This document shows, in pieces, positions 25,694 through 35,241 of a stretch of 64,000 nucleotides of DNA. This DNA is from Terriglobia bacterium. GTDB lineage: Bacteria > Acidobacteriota > Terriglobia > Bryobacterales > Bryobacteraceae. The translations under genes and the position numbers were made by a program. Position 1 is the first letter of the stretch; each line of letters starts with the position of its first letter. The notes under the pieces are model-generated. The model made no database searches. It saw only the letters and a list, made by a program, of their open reading frames with translations, and was not told the DNA's origin. The stretch spans positions 124,001 through 188,000 of the forward strand of contig JAIQFS010000003.1 of assembly GCA_020073145.1 (NCBI GenBank), read 5' to 3'.

Positions 25694-27802
25694 ATGTCTC
25701 ACATCGTAGAAGTTGACCTGGGCGGCCGCAAGATCACGATCGAAACGGGCAAGATGGCCAAACAGGCGAACGGCGCGGTCGTCGTTCGATCCGGGGACTC
25801 GGTAGTCCTCGTGAGCGCGTGTATGGCCGATGAGGCCAAGCCGGGAGCGGGATTTTTTCCGCTGACCGTGGATTATCGCGAATACACTTACGCCGCCGGA
25901 AAGATTCCGGGCGGTTTCATTAAGCGCGAGGGCCGGATGTCGGAGAAAGAGACCCTCACCTGCCGCCTGATCGATCGACCGGTCCGGCCGCTGTTTCCGG
26001 AAGGGTTTCGCTACGAAACACAGATCATCGCGCTGGTGCTATCAGCCGATCCCGAACAGGACCCGAATTCGCTGGCGATCGCCGGGGCCGGCGCGGCGCT
26101 GGCGATTTCGGATATTCCGTTTCCGTACGTGCTGTCGGGCGTGCGCGTCGGCATGAAGGACGGCCAGTACATCGCCAACCCCACCTACACGGAGGGGCGC
26201 GAATCGAAACTGAACATCGTGGTGGCGGGCACCGAAGAGGGCATCGTGATGGTGGAGGCCGGCGCGCAGCAGGTCTCCGAAGCCGAGGTGCTGGGCGCCA
26301 TCGAGTTCGGGCACGACTGCTGCAAGAAGATCGCAGCCGCAGTCCGCGAACTGGTGAAACTCGCCGGCAAGCCCAAGCGGGTCTACACCCCGCCGGCGCT
26401 GGACCAGGCGCTGTATGACCAGATTGCGAAAGCGGTGCGCGTGGAACTGACCGACGCGCTGAATACGCAGAAGCACGACAAGATCGAAAGCTACGCGCTC
26501 GTGGATGCGCTGAAGAAGAAGGTGAAGGAAGCGCAGCCGGAAGACAAGCAGGACGAGGCCGGCAAGTGCTATGAAGCGCTGCTGGAGCGCATTTTCCGCG
26601 ACGAGATGCTGAAGAACCACCGGCGTCCGGACGGCCGCAAGTTCGACGAAGTGCGGAAGATCACGATCGAAACCGGGGTGCTGCCGAGGGTTCACGGGTC
26701 GGCGCTGTTCACCCGCGGCGAAACGCAGGCGCTGGTGACGGTGACGCTGGGCACCAAGGACGATGAGCAGCGCATCGAGCTGCTGGAGCCGGGCGAGGCC
26801 ACCAAGCGCTTCATGCTGCACTACAACTTCCCGCCGTTCAGCGTGGGGGAGACCGGCTTCATGCGCGGCCCGGGGCGGCGCGAAATCGGACACGGCGCGC
26901 TGGCGGAACGCTCGCTGACGGCGATGATTCCCGGCGAAGACGTGTTCCCGTACACCATGCGGGTGGTCAGCGACATTCTCGAATCGAACGGTTCGAGTTC
27001 GCAGGCCAGCGTCTGCGGCGCTTCTCTGGCGCTGATGGATGCGGGCGCGCCGTTGACGGCGCACGTGGGCGGAATCGCCATGGGGCTGGTGTTGGAGGGC
27101 AAGGACTACGCGGTCCTGACCGACATCGCGGGCGCCGAGGATCATTACGGCGACATGGATTTCAAGGTCGCGGGCACGCGCCAGGGCATCACGGGCATGC
27201 AGATGGACATCAAGGTGCCTAGCGTGACCATGAGCATTCTCAAGGAAGCGTTGGAACAGGCGAGGCGCGGGCGGCTGCACATTCTCGACAAGATGTACGA
27301 GGCAGTGCCGCAAGCCAAGGCCAACATCTCGCAATACGCGCCCCGCATTTACACGCTGCACATTCCGACCGACAAAATACGCGACGTGATTGGACCAGGA
27401 GGCAAGGTGATCCGCGGGATCATCGAGCAGACCGGGGTGAAGATCGACGTGGAAGACGACGGCACGGTGCATGTGGCGTCGGCGGACGAAGCGTCGGCCA
27501 ACAAGGCCATCCAGATCATAACCGACATCACGGCCACGGCCGAGGTGGGCAAGACGTATCTGGGAAAGGTGGTGCGGCTGGTGGACTTTGGCGCGTTCGT
27601 CGAGATCTTTCCGGGCACCGACGGTCTGCTGCACATCAGCGAGATCGCCGAGAACCGCATCCGCGACGTGCGCGATGAGTTGAAGGAGGGCGACCAGATC
27701 CTGGTGAAGGTGCTGGCGCTCGAAGGCAACAAAATCAAGCTCAGCCGCAAGGCGGTGCTCAAAGAGCAGCGCGAGAAGCTGAAGCCAACGCCGGCCCAAT
27801 AA
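25694..27802 (+). CDS. pnp: Polynucleotide phosphorylase (PNPase)
   Basis: The 702-residue 3'-5' exoribonuclease has two RNase PH domains: the first with KIPGGFIKREGRMSEKE and RPLFPEGF, the second with RGETQALVTVTLGTKDDEQ, FPPFSVGETG and GRREIGHGALAERSL. A KH domain (IGPGGKVIRGIIEQTG) and a C-terminal S1 domain (GKTYLGKVVRLVDFGAFVE) complete it. It degrades mRNA phosphorolytically. The start is set by GGAGG 11 nt upstream. A strong terminator follows. Confidence 0.98.
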   Translation: MSHIVEVDLGGRKITIETGKMAKQANGAVVVRSGDSVVLVSACMADEAKPGAGFFPLTVDYREYTYAAGKIPGGFIKREGRMSEKETLTCRLIDRPVRPLFPEGFRYETQIIALVLSADPEQDPNSLAIAGAGAALAISDIPFPYVLSGVRVGMKDGQYIANPTYTEGRESKLNIVVAGTEEGIVMVEAGAQQVSEAEVLGAIEFGHDCCKKIAAAVRELVKLAGKPKRVYTPPALDQALYDQIAKAVRVELTDALNTQKHDKIESYALVDALKKKVKEAQPEDKQDEAGKCYEALLERIFRDEMLKNHRRPDGRKFDEVRKITIETGVLPRVHGSALFTRGETQALVTVTLGTKDDEQRIELLEPGEATKRFMLHYNFPPFSVGETGFMRGPGRREIGHGALAERSLTAMIPGEDVFPYTMRVVSDILESNGSSSQASVCGASLALMDAGAPLTAHVGGIAMGLVLEGKDYAVLTDIAGAEDHYGDMDFKVAGTRQGITGMQMDIKVPSVTMSILKEALEQARRGRLHILDKMYEAVPQAKANISQYAPRIYTLHIPTDKIRDVIGPGGKVIRGIIEQTGVKIDVEDDGTVHVASADEASANKAIQIITDITATAEVGKTYLGKVVRLVDFGAFVEIFPGTDGLLHISEIAENRIRDVRDELKEGDQILVKVLALEGNKIKLSRKAVLKEQREKLKPTPAQ

Positions 27803-27806
27803 CCGA

Positions 27807-27840
27807 GCGGGGCAGGTCTTTCAACCTGCCCCGCCTTTTC
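27807..27840 (+). terminator. Rho-independent terminator of rpsO-pnp
   Basis: GCGGGGCAGGT and ACCTGCCCCGC form a perfect 11-bp stem with a 6-nt loop, followed by CTTTTC. It starts 4 bp after the pnp stop and lies just before the convergent rsgA stop. Confidence 0.9.
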
Positions 27841-27844
27841 GCCC

Positions 27845-28888
27845 TTACCGCCGGTACTTCGGGTGGTTCCGGAGCGATTTGTGAATCGTCTTCCAGCGTT
27901 TCCTTTCGGCGATCCGCGCGTGCGGGTCCTGTTCAACCATCTGGTGCCGCAACTCCCGCTTCAACTTCTGGTAGCTTTGCCAGCGTGACTGCTCGACGAC
28001 GCCGCTCTCCAGCGCTTCCCGAACAGCGCAGGCAGGCTCTTCGCTGTGTGTGCAATCGGCAAACCGGCAGCGCCGCGCGAGTTCCGCAATATCGTCGAAC
28101 GTGTCATCAAGCGCTCCCTCGCTGGCCCACAATTGCAGTTCCCGCATTCCGGGCGTATCGATGATCGCACCGCCTCCCGGCATCGGGATCAGCATCCGGC
28201 TGGTTGTGGTGTGCCGGCCGCGCGAATCCGCGACGCGGACTGGACCGGTGGCCTGCCGCTCCTGGCCGAGCAGGCCGTTGGCGATGGTCGATTTACCGGC
28301 GCCCGACGATCCGAACAGAGCGATGGTGCGGCCGCGCACCAAAGGCGCGACAAGACTCACGCTTTCGATCGCGCTGAGGACCACCATGCCTGCGCCCCGG
28401 GCGATCCGAGCCGCGGCCTCGCGGCACTCCGGAACGGAATGGCAGACGTCGGCTTTGTTGAGCACGATGACCGGTTCTGCTCCGCTCTCGCGCGCCAGAA
28501 CCAGATACCGTTCGAGACGGCGCAGGTTGAAATCGCCATCCAGCCCGCAGACGATCACCGCAAGGTCGATGTTGGCCGCCGCCACCTGCTCAGCCCCAGC
28601 CCTGCCGGCGGCGCGCCGCGAGAACTGCGTGCGCCTCGGCAGCACGTCCTGAATCAGCGCCAACGTCGAATCCACGGGCCGGGCCACCACCCAGTCACCG
28701 ACGGCGGGCAAGGCGCTGTCCCAGCGGATTCTTCCCGTCGGCGTTGCCTCGCACTCCGCCGCCTCTAGCAGGATCCGGTACTGTTCATGAGAGGTAAACG
28801 AGACCCGGCCGAGCTCCGTTCCTACCGTTGCGCGCGACCGAAAGAGTTCGCGGATCCGCGAGTCCGCGCCGATTTCTTCGAGAAACAT
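27845..28888 (-). CDS. rsgA: Ribosome small-subunit-dependent GTPase A (RsgA)
   Basis: From ATG 28888 the protein has 347 residues. It is a circularly permuted GTPase, with the order G4 (NKAD, 144-147), G1 (GSSGAGKST, 193-201) and G3 (DTPG), an N-terminal OB-fold region, and a C-terminal zinc-binding segment CRFADCTHSEEPAC. It helps mature the 30S subunit. The basic C-terminal tail (ERKRWKTIHKSLRNHPKYRR region) is typical. A GGAG lies 10 nt upstream of the chosen start. It converges with pnp. Confidence 0.93.
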   Translation of the reverse strand: MFLEEIGADSRIRELFRSRATVGTELGRVSFTSHEQYRILLEAAECEATPTGRIRWDSALPAVGDWVVARPVDSTLALIQDVLPRRTQFSRRAAGRAGAEQVAAANIDLAVIVCGLDGDFNLRRLERYLVLARESGAEPVIVLNKADVCHSVPECREAAARIARGAGMVVLSAIESVSLVAPLVRGRTIALFGSSGAGKSTIANGLLGQERQATGPVRVADSRGRHTTTSRMLIPMPGGGAIIDTPGMRELQLWASEGALDDTFDDIAELARRCRFADCTHSEEPACAVREALESGVVEQSRWQSYQKLKRELRHQMVEQDPHARIAERKRWKTIHKSLRNHPKYRR

Positions 28889-28943
28889 TTCTGTTCGCTC
28901 CAAAAGACACACGTCACCGTCGGTGTGGAGTGAGTCGTCTTCG

Positions 28944-28962
28944 AAGGCGCAACTCGCGCCTT
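28944..28962. other. Hairpin in the rsgA / hydrolase divergent spacer
   Basis: AAGGCGC (28944-28950) and GCGCCTT (28956-28962) form a perfect 7-bp stem with a 5-nt loop. It lies in the shared upstream region of two divergent genes. It could be a leader structure or a relic of a repeat. Confidence 0.45.
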
Positions 28963-29043
28963 TAGCGAACAGTCATAGGCGATTCAATTCCTGTATAGCA
29001 CATGAGCCCGGCGGCGCGCCGGTTCATGGCAAACTAGAAAGCT

Positions 29044-29784
29044 ATGAGCTCTCTAACTGAATCCGTCACCTTGTCCGTGAGCGACGGCACGTCGATGCAT
29101 GCCTATGTCGCCCGCCCGGCAGGCCAGCCCCGCGGCGGCCTGCTGGTGTTTCAGGAAGCCTTCGGCGTCAATGCCCACATTCGCGATGTGGCGGAACGAT
29201 TTGCCGGCCAAGGCTATCTGGCGATCGCGCCCGAACTGTTTCATCGGACGGCACCGGGCTTCGATTGCCTCTACACCGATTTTCCATCCGCCCTGCCGCA
29301 AATGCAGGCGCTGACCGATGCCGGCCTGGCCGCCGACATTCGCGCCGCGTTCGATTGGGTGCAGAGCGGCGCCAAGGGCCTACCGACCGCGGCCATCGGC
29401 TATTGCATGGGCGGCCGCACGGCCTGCCTGGCGGCGTTGACGGTGCCGCTGGCCTGCGCGGTTTCCTATTATGGCGGCGGAATCGCGCCCAGCCCCATGT
29501 TCCCGGACCTCATCGGCCGGCTCAAGGACGCCAAGGCTCCGGTGATGTTTTTCTGGGGTGGCAAAGATGGGCACATCGGACCGGACGCCGTCAGCGCGGT
29601 GGAGAACGCCATGCGCGCGGCCGGGAAACCATACGTGAACGTGGTGTTTTCGGAAGCCGACCACGGCTTCTTCTGCGACGCGCGCGCCAGCTACAACGCT
29701 GCGGCGGCCGCGCAAGCCTGGCCGCTGACGCTGGCCTTCCTGGAAACGCACGTGACGGCGGCCTCGCGCAAAGCAGGGGCGTAG
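29044..29784 (+). CDS. Dienelactone hydrolase family protein
   Basis: The 246-residue alpha/beta hydrolase has the full dienelactone hydrolase set: Glu38 in VFQEAFGVN, nucleophile Cys122 in GYCMGG, Asp176 in GGKDGHIGPD and His208 in EADHGFFCD. No signal peptide is present, so it is cytoplasmic. Family members open lactone rings in aromatic degradation, but many act on other esters; the substrate here is unknown. Confidence 0.92.
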   Translation: MSSLTESVTLSVSDGTSMHAYVARPAGQPRGGLLVFQEAFGVNAHIRDVAERFAGQGYLAIAPELFHRTAPGFDCLYTDFPSALPQMQALTDAGLAADIRAAFDWVQSGAKGLPTAAIGYCMGGRTACLAALTVPLACAVSYYGGGIAPSPMFPDLIGRLKDAKAPVMFFWGGKDGHIGPDAVSAVENAMRAAGKPYVNVVFSEADHGFFCDARASYNAAAAAQAWPLTLAFLETHVTAASRKAGA

Positions 29785-29794
29785 GGCCCGCGAG

Positions 29795-30526
29795 CTACGG
29801 CAGCGCCTCGCCGAAACGGATATCCGACTTCGAGCTGAAAAGCTTCCGAATTCCCTGACCTTCGTCGAATAACGCCAGGATGGCGGCGCCCGGGGCCGAG
29901 GATTCCGTCAGGAAATACCGGCGGCCCAGCCTGCCCACTTCCACCGAAACCGCTTGACCCGGGTTCACCGGATAGCGGGCTGCCGGCGGCCCCTTCGGAC
30001 ACGAGGCCTGGCGGGCATTGTTGACAGCGCAGAAGGTCACGAACGTCGGGTGCTCCGCGACATTGAGAAAATACAGCTGCTTGCCTTGCACCACCGATGC
30101 GCGGCTGACCCAATGGCTGTCCGCTGACGGGGAGTGAGCGCGCCGCGCGAAATCTTCGATGGCATTGCCCTGCAGGATTTCGACGAAAGCCTGGACGTCG
30201 AGGCCGGCGAAAGCGGTGACCCGCGCCCACGCCATGGCGCTGGTGGCCGCGCCGGAGTCCTCCACGCGGACATCGAGCGTGGCGCCGGGCTCGGCGGTGA
30301 AGGCGGGCCCGATGGGCAGACGGTCCCCGCTCTCTCCGTAGACGTCCACGGTCACCGATTGCACGGACGCCGATGCGTTCGTGAGCTTGAGAATGGACCA
30401 CTCGCTCGGCCCGTAGGCCAAGGCGGGAATGTAATGGACCTGCAAGGACGGGGCGGGCTCGGACGGTTGGCCCCACAGCGCCGGTATGAGAAGGAGAGCC
30501 GTGAGCAGCCGGGGTGAAACGCGCAC
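29795..30526 (-). CDS. Secreted hypothetical protein
   Basis: The 243-residue protein has a signal peptide (MRVSPRLLTALLLIPALWGQ). HYIPALAYGPSEWSILKLTNAS and SVTVDVYGESGDRLPIGP resemble an Ig-like beta domain, and the later FVTFCAVNNARQASC holds two Cys. I do not recognise a named family. It converges with the dienelactone hydrolase gene. Confidence 0.7.
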   Translation of the reverse strand: MRVSPRLLTALLLIPALWGQPSEPAPSLQVHYIPALAYGPSEWSILKLTNASASVQSVTVDVYGESGDRLPIGPAFTAEPGATLDVRVEDSGAATSAMAWARVTAFAGLDVQAFVEILQGNAIEDFARRAHSPSADSHWVSRASVVQGKQLYFLNVAEHPTFVTFCAVNNARQASCPKGPPAARYPVNPGQAVSVEVGRLGRRYFLTESSAPGAAILALFDEGQGIRKLFSSKSDIRFGEALP

Positions 30527-30595
30527 CCGTCTACCTTACCTTTTTTTGGGGCAGGGCCGTAAGGGCCAGGACGGGTCTTATGGTACTCTTCAGGC

Positions 30596-30946
30596 TTGAA
30601 AGTTCGCGTTGTCAATCAAACTCGGAACACCGTTCTGGCCACGGCGGCGGAGGTGGCCGACACCAGCGCCAAGCGGCGCACGGGCCTCCTCCAGCATGAA
30701 CGGCTGGAGCCGGGGGACGGCCTGTGGATCACTCCGTGCGAGTCGGTCCACACGTTCTTCATGAAATTCGCCATCGACCTGGTGTATCTGGACAAACACA
30801 AGAAGGTCCGCAAAGTGCGGCACGCGGTGGCGCCCTGGCGCCTGTCGGCATGCTTGACGGCGCACTCCATCCTGGAGCTTCCGGCCGGCGCAGCGCGTGA
30901 GGCCGCAACCGAGCGCGGGGATCAACTGACGATCGAAACCTTATAG
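30596..30946 (+). CDS. DUF192 family protein
   Basis: From a TTG start the protein has 116 residues. RRTGLLQHERLEPGDGLWI, CESVHTFFMKFAIDLVYLD and SILELPAGAAREAATERGD are the DUF192 core. Many relatives are exported, but this copy has no signal peptide. The function is unknown. Its stop is one base from the convergent M28 peptidase stop. Confidence 0.88.
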   Translation: MKVRVVNQTRNTVLATAAEVADTSAKRRTGLLQHERLEPGDGLWITPCESVHTFFMKFAIDLVYLDKHKKVRKVRHAVAPWRLSACLTAHSILELPAGAAREAATERGDQLTIETL

Positions 30947-30947
30947 G

Positions 30948-32435
30948 TCAGTGCGGGCGGACGCGCGCGTAGCGGGCCGCGGCGGCACTGTCGGGGTTCC
31001 ATCGCGGGGCCTGCGGGTCTTCGGCTAGCATCCAGATGCCCCGCGCCACCGCCGCATCCACCTGGGCCATGTTCTGGTAGTCGAGTTTGGGCCACTCGTC
31101 GCCGGGCATATGATAGTCCGGAAACAGGTAGGTCACAGAAAGCGTCGTGCAGGGAATGCCCGCCTCGGCGAACGAGAGATTGTCGCTGTCGGCGAAGAAG
31201 GGATCGCTGTTCGTTTCGTCTTTGACCAGGCGGACGCCGGCTTCCTCCGCAGCTTGGCGGAAGGGGCCCATGAGGGTGGTGAAGTCGAAGCCGGTGGCGT
31301 TGAACTGGCGGAGGCGGGGGCCCTGCAGGTCGTCGGTGCGGCCCATTTGTTCGAGGTTGATGTCAGCAACCACGGCCTCCAGGGGAACAACCGGGTGCGC
31401 CACGAAGTAGCGCGAACCCGCCAGCCCGCGCTCCTCGCCGAAGAAGGTCACGAACAGGATGCTCCGCTTGGGTTTTTCGGGCAACGCGGCCAGGGCGTTG
31501 GCGATCTCGATCACGCTGGCGGCGCCGCTGGCGTCATCGTTGGCGCCGTTGAAGATGCGATCGGCCGCGCCCTCCGGCCCCACGCCAAGATGATCGTAGT
31601 GCGCGCTGATAACCAAAAAGCTCTCTTGCAGGGCCGGATCGCTGCCCGGGAGCCTTCCGACCACATTGCGGACCGCCGCCGGCGTCGCCGAAGGCTCTGG
31701 AATGCGCGCGGAGACCGTCATCATGAGCGGTCCCGGTTCGGCGGCGGCGATCGCAGCCCGCACCGCCGGATCGAACACCCGGAGCGTGGGCGACCGGAGA
31801 GGCGCACCGGTCTCGCGCAACTGGGGCGGCGTCTCGCGCGCGCGATTGGTTCGCGGATCGAGCAGAACCAGCAGGGCGGGCTGCCCGGCTTCGGCGGCGG
31901 ACCGCAGGCGGTTGAACTCGTCGGCGGCCTTCTGCCTCTCCGCGGAGCGCACCCGGGCCAAGTCGGGAACTTCGACAAACACGACTTTCCCGCCCAGCGC
32001 GCTGCCGAGCGAGGCGGCGTTGTCCGCGGTCAGCTTGACGGCGGCGGCGTGGGACAGATCCACGGCAGCGGGTTCGACCACCGCCAGCGTGTTTCGAGCA
32101 GCCGGAAGCGCGGTTCCATTTTCGAGCGTCAGCTCCAGCCCATCGGACTTCGGCGTGACGAGCAAGTACCGCGCGGTCTGGAAGAAGCCGTCGTTGCCGG
32201 CCGGTTCGAGGCCCGCGCGCCGGAACTGGGCCGCGATGTATTCCGCCGCGATATCCAGGCCCCGCGACGGCGTGGCGCGACCTTCCAGGGCATCCGACGC
32301 CAGGAAGGAAACATCCGCCTTGAGGCTATTGGCGGCAAGCCCCGCTGTGATTCCGGGAAGAGTGGAGACACTCTGCGCCCGAGCGCTGACCGCAACCATC
32401 GCGCAAGCTCCCACCAGCCAGGGGATCCGATTCAT
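30948..32435 (-). CDS. Secreted M28 family zinc aminopeptidase with PA domain
   Basis: The 495-residue protein has a signal peptide (about 1-20, ending VSARAQ). A PA-like insert occupies about 110-240. The M28 catalytic core has metal ligands and catalysts in SAHYDHLGVG, GANDDASGAASV, FGEERGLAGSRYF and VVADINLEQMG. It would trim peptides in the periplasm. It is the last gene of an operon, 10 bp behind the CoA-binding gene. Confidence 0.92.
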   Translation of the reverse strand: MNRIPWLVGACAMVAVSARAQSVSTLPGITAGLAANSLKADVSFLASDALEGRATPSRGLDIAAEYIAAQFRRAGLEPAGNDGFFQTARYLLVTPKSDGLELTLENGTALPAARNTLAVVEPAAVDLSHAAAVKLTADNAASLGSALGGKVVFVEVPDLARVRSAERQKAADEFNRLRSAAEAGQPALLVLLDPRTNRARETPPQLRETGAPLRSPTLRVFDPAVRAAIAAAEPGPLMMTVSARIPEPSATPAAVRNVVGRLPGSDPALQESFLVISAHYDHLGVGPEGAADRIFNGANDDASGAASVIEIANALAALPEKPKRSILFVTFFGEERGLAGSRYFVAHPVVPLEAVVADINLEQMGRTDDLQGPRLRQFNATGFDFTTLMGPFRQAAEEAGVRLVKDETNSDPFFADSDNLSFAEAGIPCTTLSVTYLFPDYHMPGDEWPKLDYQNMAQVDAAVARGIWMLAEDPQAPRWNPDSAAAARYARVRPH

Positions 32436-32445
32436 TTCTGCTATC

Positions 32446-32847
32446 TTACGACGCGTGAGCCAGACGCCGGTGTTCTTTGAGGATGCAATGATCCATGATC
32501 ACCCACAAGCCCGCCCCTTCGGCGCGCCGCGCGGCTTCTTCGTGGATTACGCCCTCCTGCATCCAGATGGCCTTGGCGCCCTTGCGGATGGCCGCTTCCA
32601 CAATTTCCGGCACGAATTCGGAGCGGCGAAAGATGTCGACGATGTCGATGGGCTCCGGGACCGAATCCAGATCGGGATAGCTCTTCTCCCCCAACACCTC
32701 GGTCTCTTGCGGATTCACCGGAATAATGCGGTATCCGGCGCGCTGCATGTACTCGGTGACCCCGTAGCTGGGGCGGTAGCGCTTGCTCGAAACGCCCACC
32801 ACCGCAATCGTCCGTGCGGACTGCAGAATGTCGGAAATGTGTTTCAT
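32446..32847 (-). CDS. CoA-binding domain protein (YccU-like)
   Basis: The 133-residue single Rossmann-type domain begins ARTIAVVGVSSKRYRPSYGV and has GYRIIPVNPQETEVLGEKSY and AKAIWMQEGVIHEEAA, typical of the CoA_binding_2 family. The biochemical role is not known. Its start overlaps the rluB stop by 4 bp. Confidence 0.9.
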   Translation of the reverse strand: MKHISDILQSARTIAVVGVSSKRYRPSYGVTEYMQRAGYRIIPVNPQETEVLGEKSYPDLDSVPEPIDIVDIFRRSEFVPEIVEAAIRKGAKAIWMQEGVIHEEAARRAEGAGLWVIMDHCILKEHRRLAHAS

Positions 32848-33602
32848 ACGGCTTGCTTCCGGACGGCAGCGGACTGCGGGGCGCGGCGGACGGCGCGTTG
32901 CAGCTTGCCCACCTCGTCCATGGTGAGGTGCCGGAACTGGCCCGGCTTAAGCGGCCCCAGGTCGAGCGGGCCGATGCGCACCCGCTTGAGTTTCTCGACG
33001 AGCCGTCCAAAATTCTTGAACATCAGGCGAATCTGGTTGTTGCGGCCTTCCACGAGGCGTACTTCATACCACGGGTTCTCGGCCGCATGGACCAGTTTCA
33101 GGCCGGCGGGCAAGGTGCGTTGGCCGGAAAGCGGGACGCCGCGGCGGAATTGCTCTTCCTGGTCGGAGGTCAGGGAGCCATTGACCTTGACCAGATAGGT
33201 CTTGGGCAGATGAGTGGCGGCCGACATGATGGCGTTGGCGATCTCGCCGTCGTTGGTGAGTAGCAGGAGACCTTCACTGTGATAGTCGAGGCGGCCGACC
33301 GGATAGACCCGTTCCTTGACGCCGTGCAGCAAGTCCATCACGGTGGCGCGGTGCTGGGGATCGCTGACGGTGGTGACGGTGTTGTTGGGCTTGTGCAGCG
33401 CCAGGTAGACCAGCCGTTTGGGGGCGCGCAGGAGGCGGCCGTCCACCCGGATGTGGTCGCTCGCCAAATCGGCTTTCGACCCGAGTTCGGTGACCACAGC
33501 GCCATTGACGGCCACGCGGCCCTCCAGAATCAACTTCTCGGCGTGGCGGCGGGAGGCGACTCCGGCCTGGGACAGGATTTTTTGCAGCCGCTCGTCGGGC
33601 AT
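32844..33602 (-). CDS. 23S rRNA pseudouridine synthase, RluB/RsuA family
   Basis: The 252-residue protein has an N-terminal S4 RNA-binding domain (ERLQKILSQAGVASRRHAEK) and the catalytic motif VGRLDYHSEGLLLLTNDGE, whose Asp is the essential residue. EVRLVEGRNNQIRLMF closes the fold. Gene order scpA-scpB-rluB supports RluB (U2605 of 23S rRNA), but RsuA or RluE cannot be excluded by eye. It starts within the scpB stop. Confidence 0.92.
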   Translation of the reverse strand: MPDERLQKILSQAGVASRRHAEKLILEGRVAVNGAVVTELGSKADLASDHIRVDGRLLRAPKRLVYLALHKPNNTVTTVSDPQHRATVMDLLHGVKERVYPVGRLDYHSEGLLLLTNDGEIANAIMSAATHLPKTYLVKVNGSLTSDQEEQFRRGVPLSGQRTLPAGLKLVHAAENPWYEVRLVEGRNNQIRLMFKNFGRLVEKLKRVRIGPLDLGPLKPGQFRHLTMDEVGKLQRAVRRAPQSAAVRKQAV

Positions 33603-34303
33603 TACGTCTCCTGGGCAGGGGCGGGCGCCTCGGCCTCGGATGGCTCGCTGGCCGCCGGCTCACTTTCAGCCGGTTCACTCTCCGCCATCGCCATACGCCG
33701 GATTTCCTCGAATTCCTTGAGGGAGGGCAGCTCGCTGAGGTCCTTCAATCCGAACTGAACCAGAAAGTCCTTGGTGGTTTTGTACAGGATGGGCTTGCCG
33801 ATGACGTCTTTGCGGCCGGCGGTGGCGATGAGCTTGCGGTCGAGCAGCGTCTTCAGTACGCCGGCGCCCTGGACGCCGCGGATTTCCAGAATTTCGGGGG
33901 CGGTGACGGGCTGTTTGTAGGCGATCACGGCCAGCGTCTCGAGCGCGGCCAGCGAGAGTTTCAGCGGCGATTTCAGGCTCTTGACGAAATTGCGGACGGC
34001 CTCATGATGCTCGGGCTTGGTAGCCATCTGATAGCCGCCGGCCACTTCGCGGATGGCGAGCCCATGCTCAGGTTTTTCAAATTCAGCCACCAGGGAATCG
34101 AGCGCGACCCGCACCCGCTGCGCGGGTTGCTGGAGCACAGCTGCCATCTGATCCAGGGTGAGGGGCTCTTCGGTCACATAGACCATGGCCTCGATGACCG
34201 CCTGGAGCTGCGCGTCTGCCATGGAGACGTGCTCGGGCGCCGCATCCAGCAATTCGTCCATCGACAAGACCGATTGAGGTTCCAATTCTTCCATGCCGTT
34301 CAA
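33602..34303 (-). CDS. scpB: Segregation and condensation protein B (ScpB)
   Basis: The 233-residue protein carries two winged-helix units: VIEAMVYVTEEPLTLDQMAAVL, then the conserved ETLAVIAYKQPVTAPEILEIRG and LLDRKLIATAGRKDVIGKP. The tail is acidic and has short SEPAESEPAASEP repeats. ScpB binds ScpA and SMC in the condensin complex. It overlaps scpA by 4 bp and rluB by 1 bp. Confidence 0.95.
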   Translation of the reverse strand: MNGMEELEPQSVLSMDELLDAAPEHVSMADAQLQAVIEAMVYVTEEPLTLDQMAAVLQQPAQRVRVALDSLVAEFEKPEHGLAIREVAGGYQMATKPEHHEAVRNFVKSLKSPLKLSLAALETLAVIAYKQPVTAPEILEIRGVQGAGVLKTLLDRKLIATAGRKDVIGKPILYKTTKDFLVQFGLKDLSELPSLKEFEEIRRMAMAESEPAESEPAASEPSEAEAPAPAQET

Positions 34304-35082
34304 GCGTAATCTTTCTCGATCGCCGCCATGGGCTGATCGGAGGCAAACACGGAGTCAAAGCTGGCGTGGCGCTGCAGCGCGATCTCGCCGAACAGGTCCT
34401 TCTGGGCGACCACCACGGCCTGCATCCGCACCGCCTCGAGCACGGCCAGGAACAGGACAATCATGGCCCGGCGCGAGCGCTGCTGCTCGAAAATGCGGAG
34501 AATGAAGACGGGCTGATCGGGGCCGGCCTCGAGAAAACGATCGCGGAGGTAGCGGATCATGTCCGACACGGTGACGTCGGCCGCTTCCACCTCGTAGACC
34601 GGCCGGTTCTGGGCCCGTTCCAGGATTTCGCCGAAGGCCTTGACCAGATCGAAGAGGCTGACCGCCAAGCCTGGGTCTTCGTCGGCGCCAAAGGCCTTGG
34701 CCTGGGGATGGGACCAGACGTTCTCCTCGATCATCCGTTTCTGCTGCAGCATCTCGGCGGCGTTCTTGAATTTCTCGTGCTCCAGCAGGCGGTCGACCAG
34801 CTCCTGGCGCGGGTCGTCGCCGTCACCCTCTTTCTGCAGGGCCGGGTCCTGGGGCAGCAGCATCTTCGACTTGATGTGGATGAGGGTGGCCGCCATATAA
34901 ACGAATTCGGCGCTGAGGTCGATATCCATCTCGCGCGCTTTGTCCATGAATTCGAGGTACTGCGACGTGATCGTGGCGATGGGAATGTCTTTAATGTCGA
35001 TCTGCTGCTTGCGGATCAGATCCAGCAGCAGATCGAGGGGCCCCTCGTACTGTTCCAGGCGAAAATTCAGCGGCGCAGACAC
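34300..35082 (-). CDS. scpA: Segregation and condensation protein A (ScpA)
   Basis: The 260-residue kleisin subunit begins FRLEQYEGPLDLLLDLIRKQ and IDIKDIPIATITSQYLEFMD, followed by YMAATLIHIKSKMLLPQD, all ScpA signatures. The C-terminal winged helix that binds the SMC head is present. It is the first gene of a five-gene operon that ends with the M28 peptidase. Confidence 0.95.
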   Translation of the reverse strand: MSAPLNFRLEQYEGPLDLLLDLIRKQQIDIKDIPIATITSQYLEFMDKAREMDIDLSAEFVYMAATLIHIKSKMLLPQDPALQKEGDGDDPRQELVDRLLEHEKFKNAAEMLQQKRMIEENVWSHPQAKAFGADEDPGLAVSLFDLVKAFGEILERAQNRPVYEVEAADVTVSDMIRYLRDRFLEAGPDQPVFILRIFEQQRSRRAMIVLFLAVLEAVRMQAVVVAQKDLFGEIALQRHASFDSVFASDQPMAAIEKDYA

Positions 35083-35241
35083 GGTCTTTCAACGATAACA
35101 CGGGGGCTCGAAGCCGTAGTAGACAGGGCTGAGGAGTTGGCGCTAAACTCTATGTTTACAGGTACTTAAAAAAATCGCCCCTTTTGCCGTGGGACCGCTA
35201 ACCTTTAGAGCCCAAAAGGCGTCTTCTCTGTACTGATGTGG

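Noticed and set aside
26042-27799. 585-codon open frame antisense to pnp
   Set aside because: It is the mirror of a high-GC coding frame, is His/Arg/Leu-rich with no domain, and lies fully within a certain gene.
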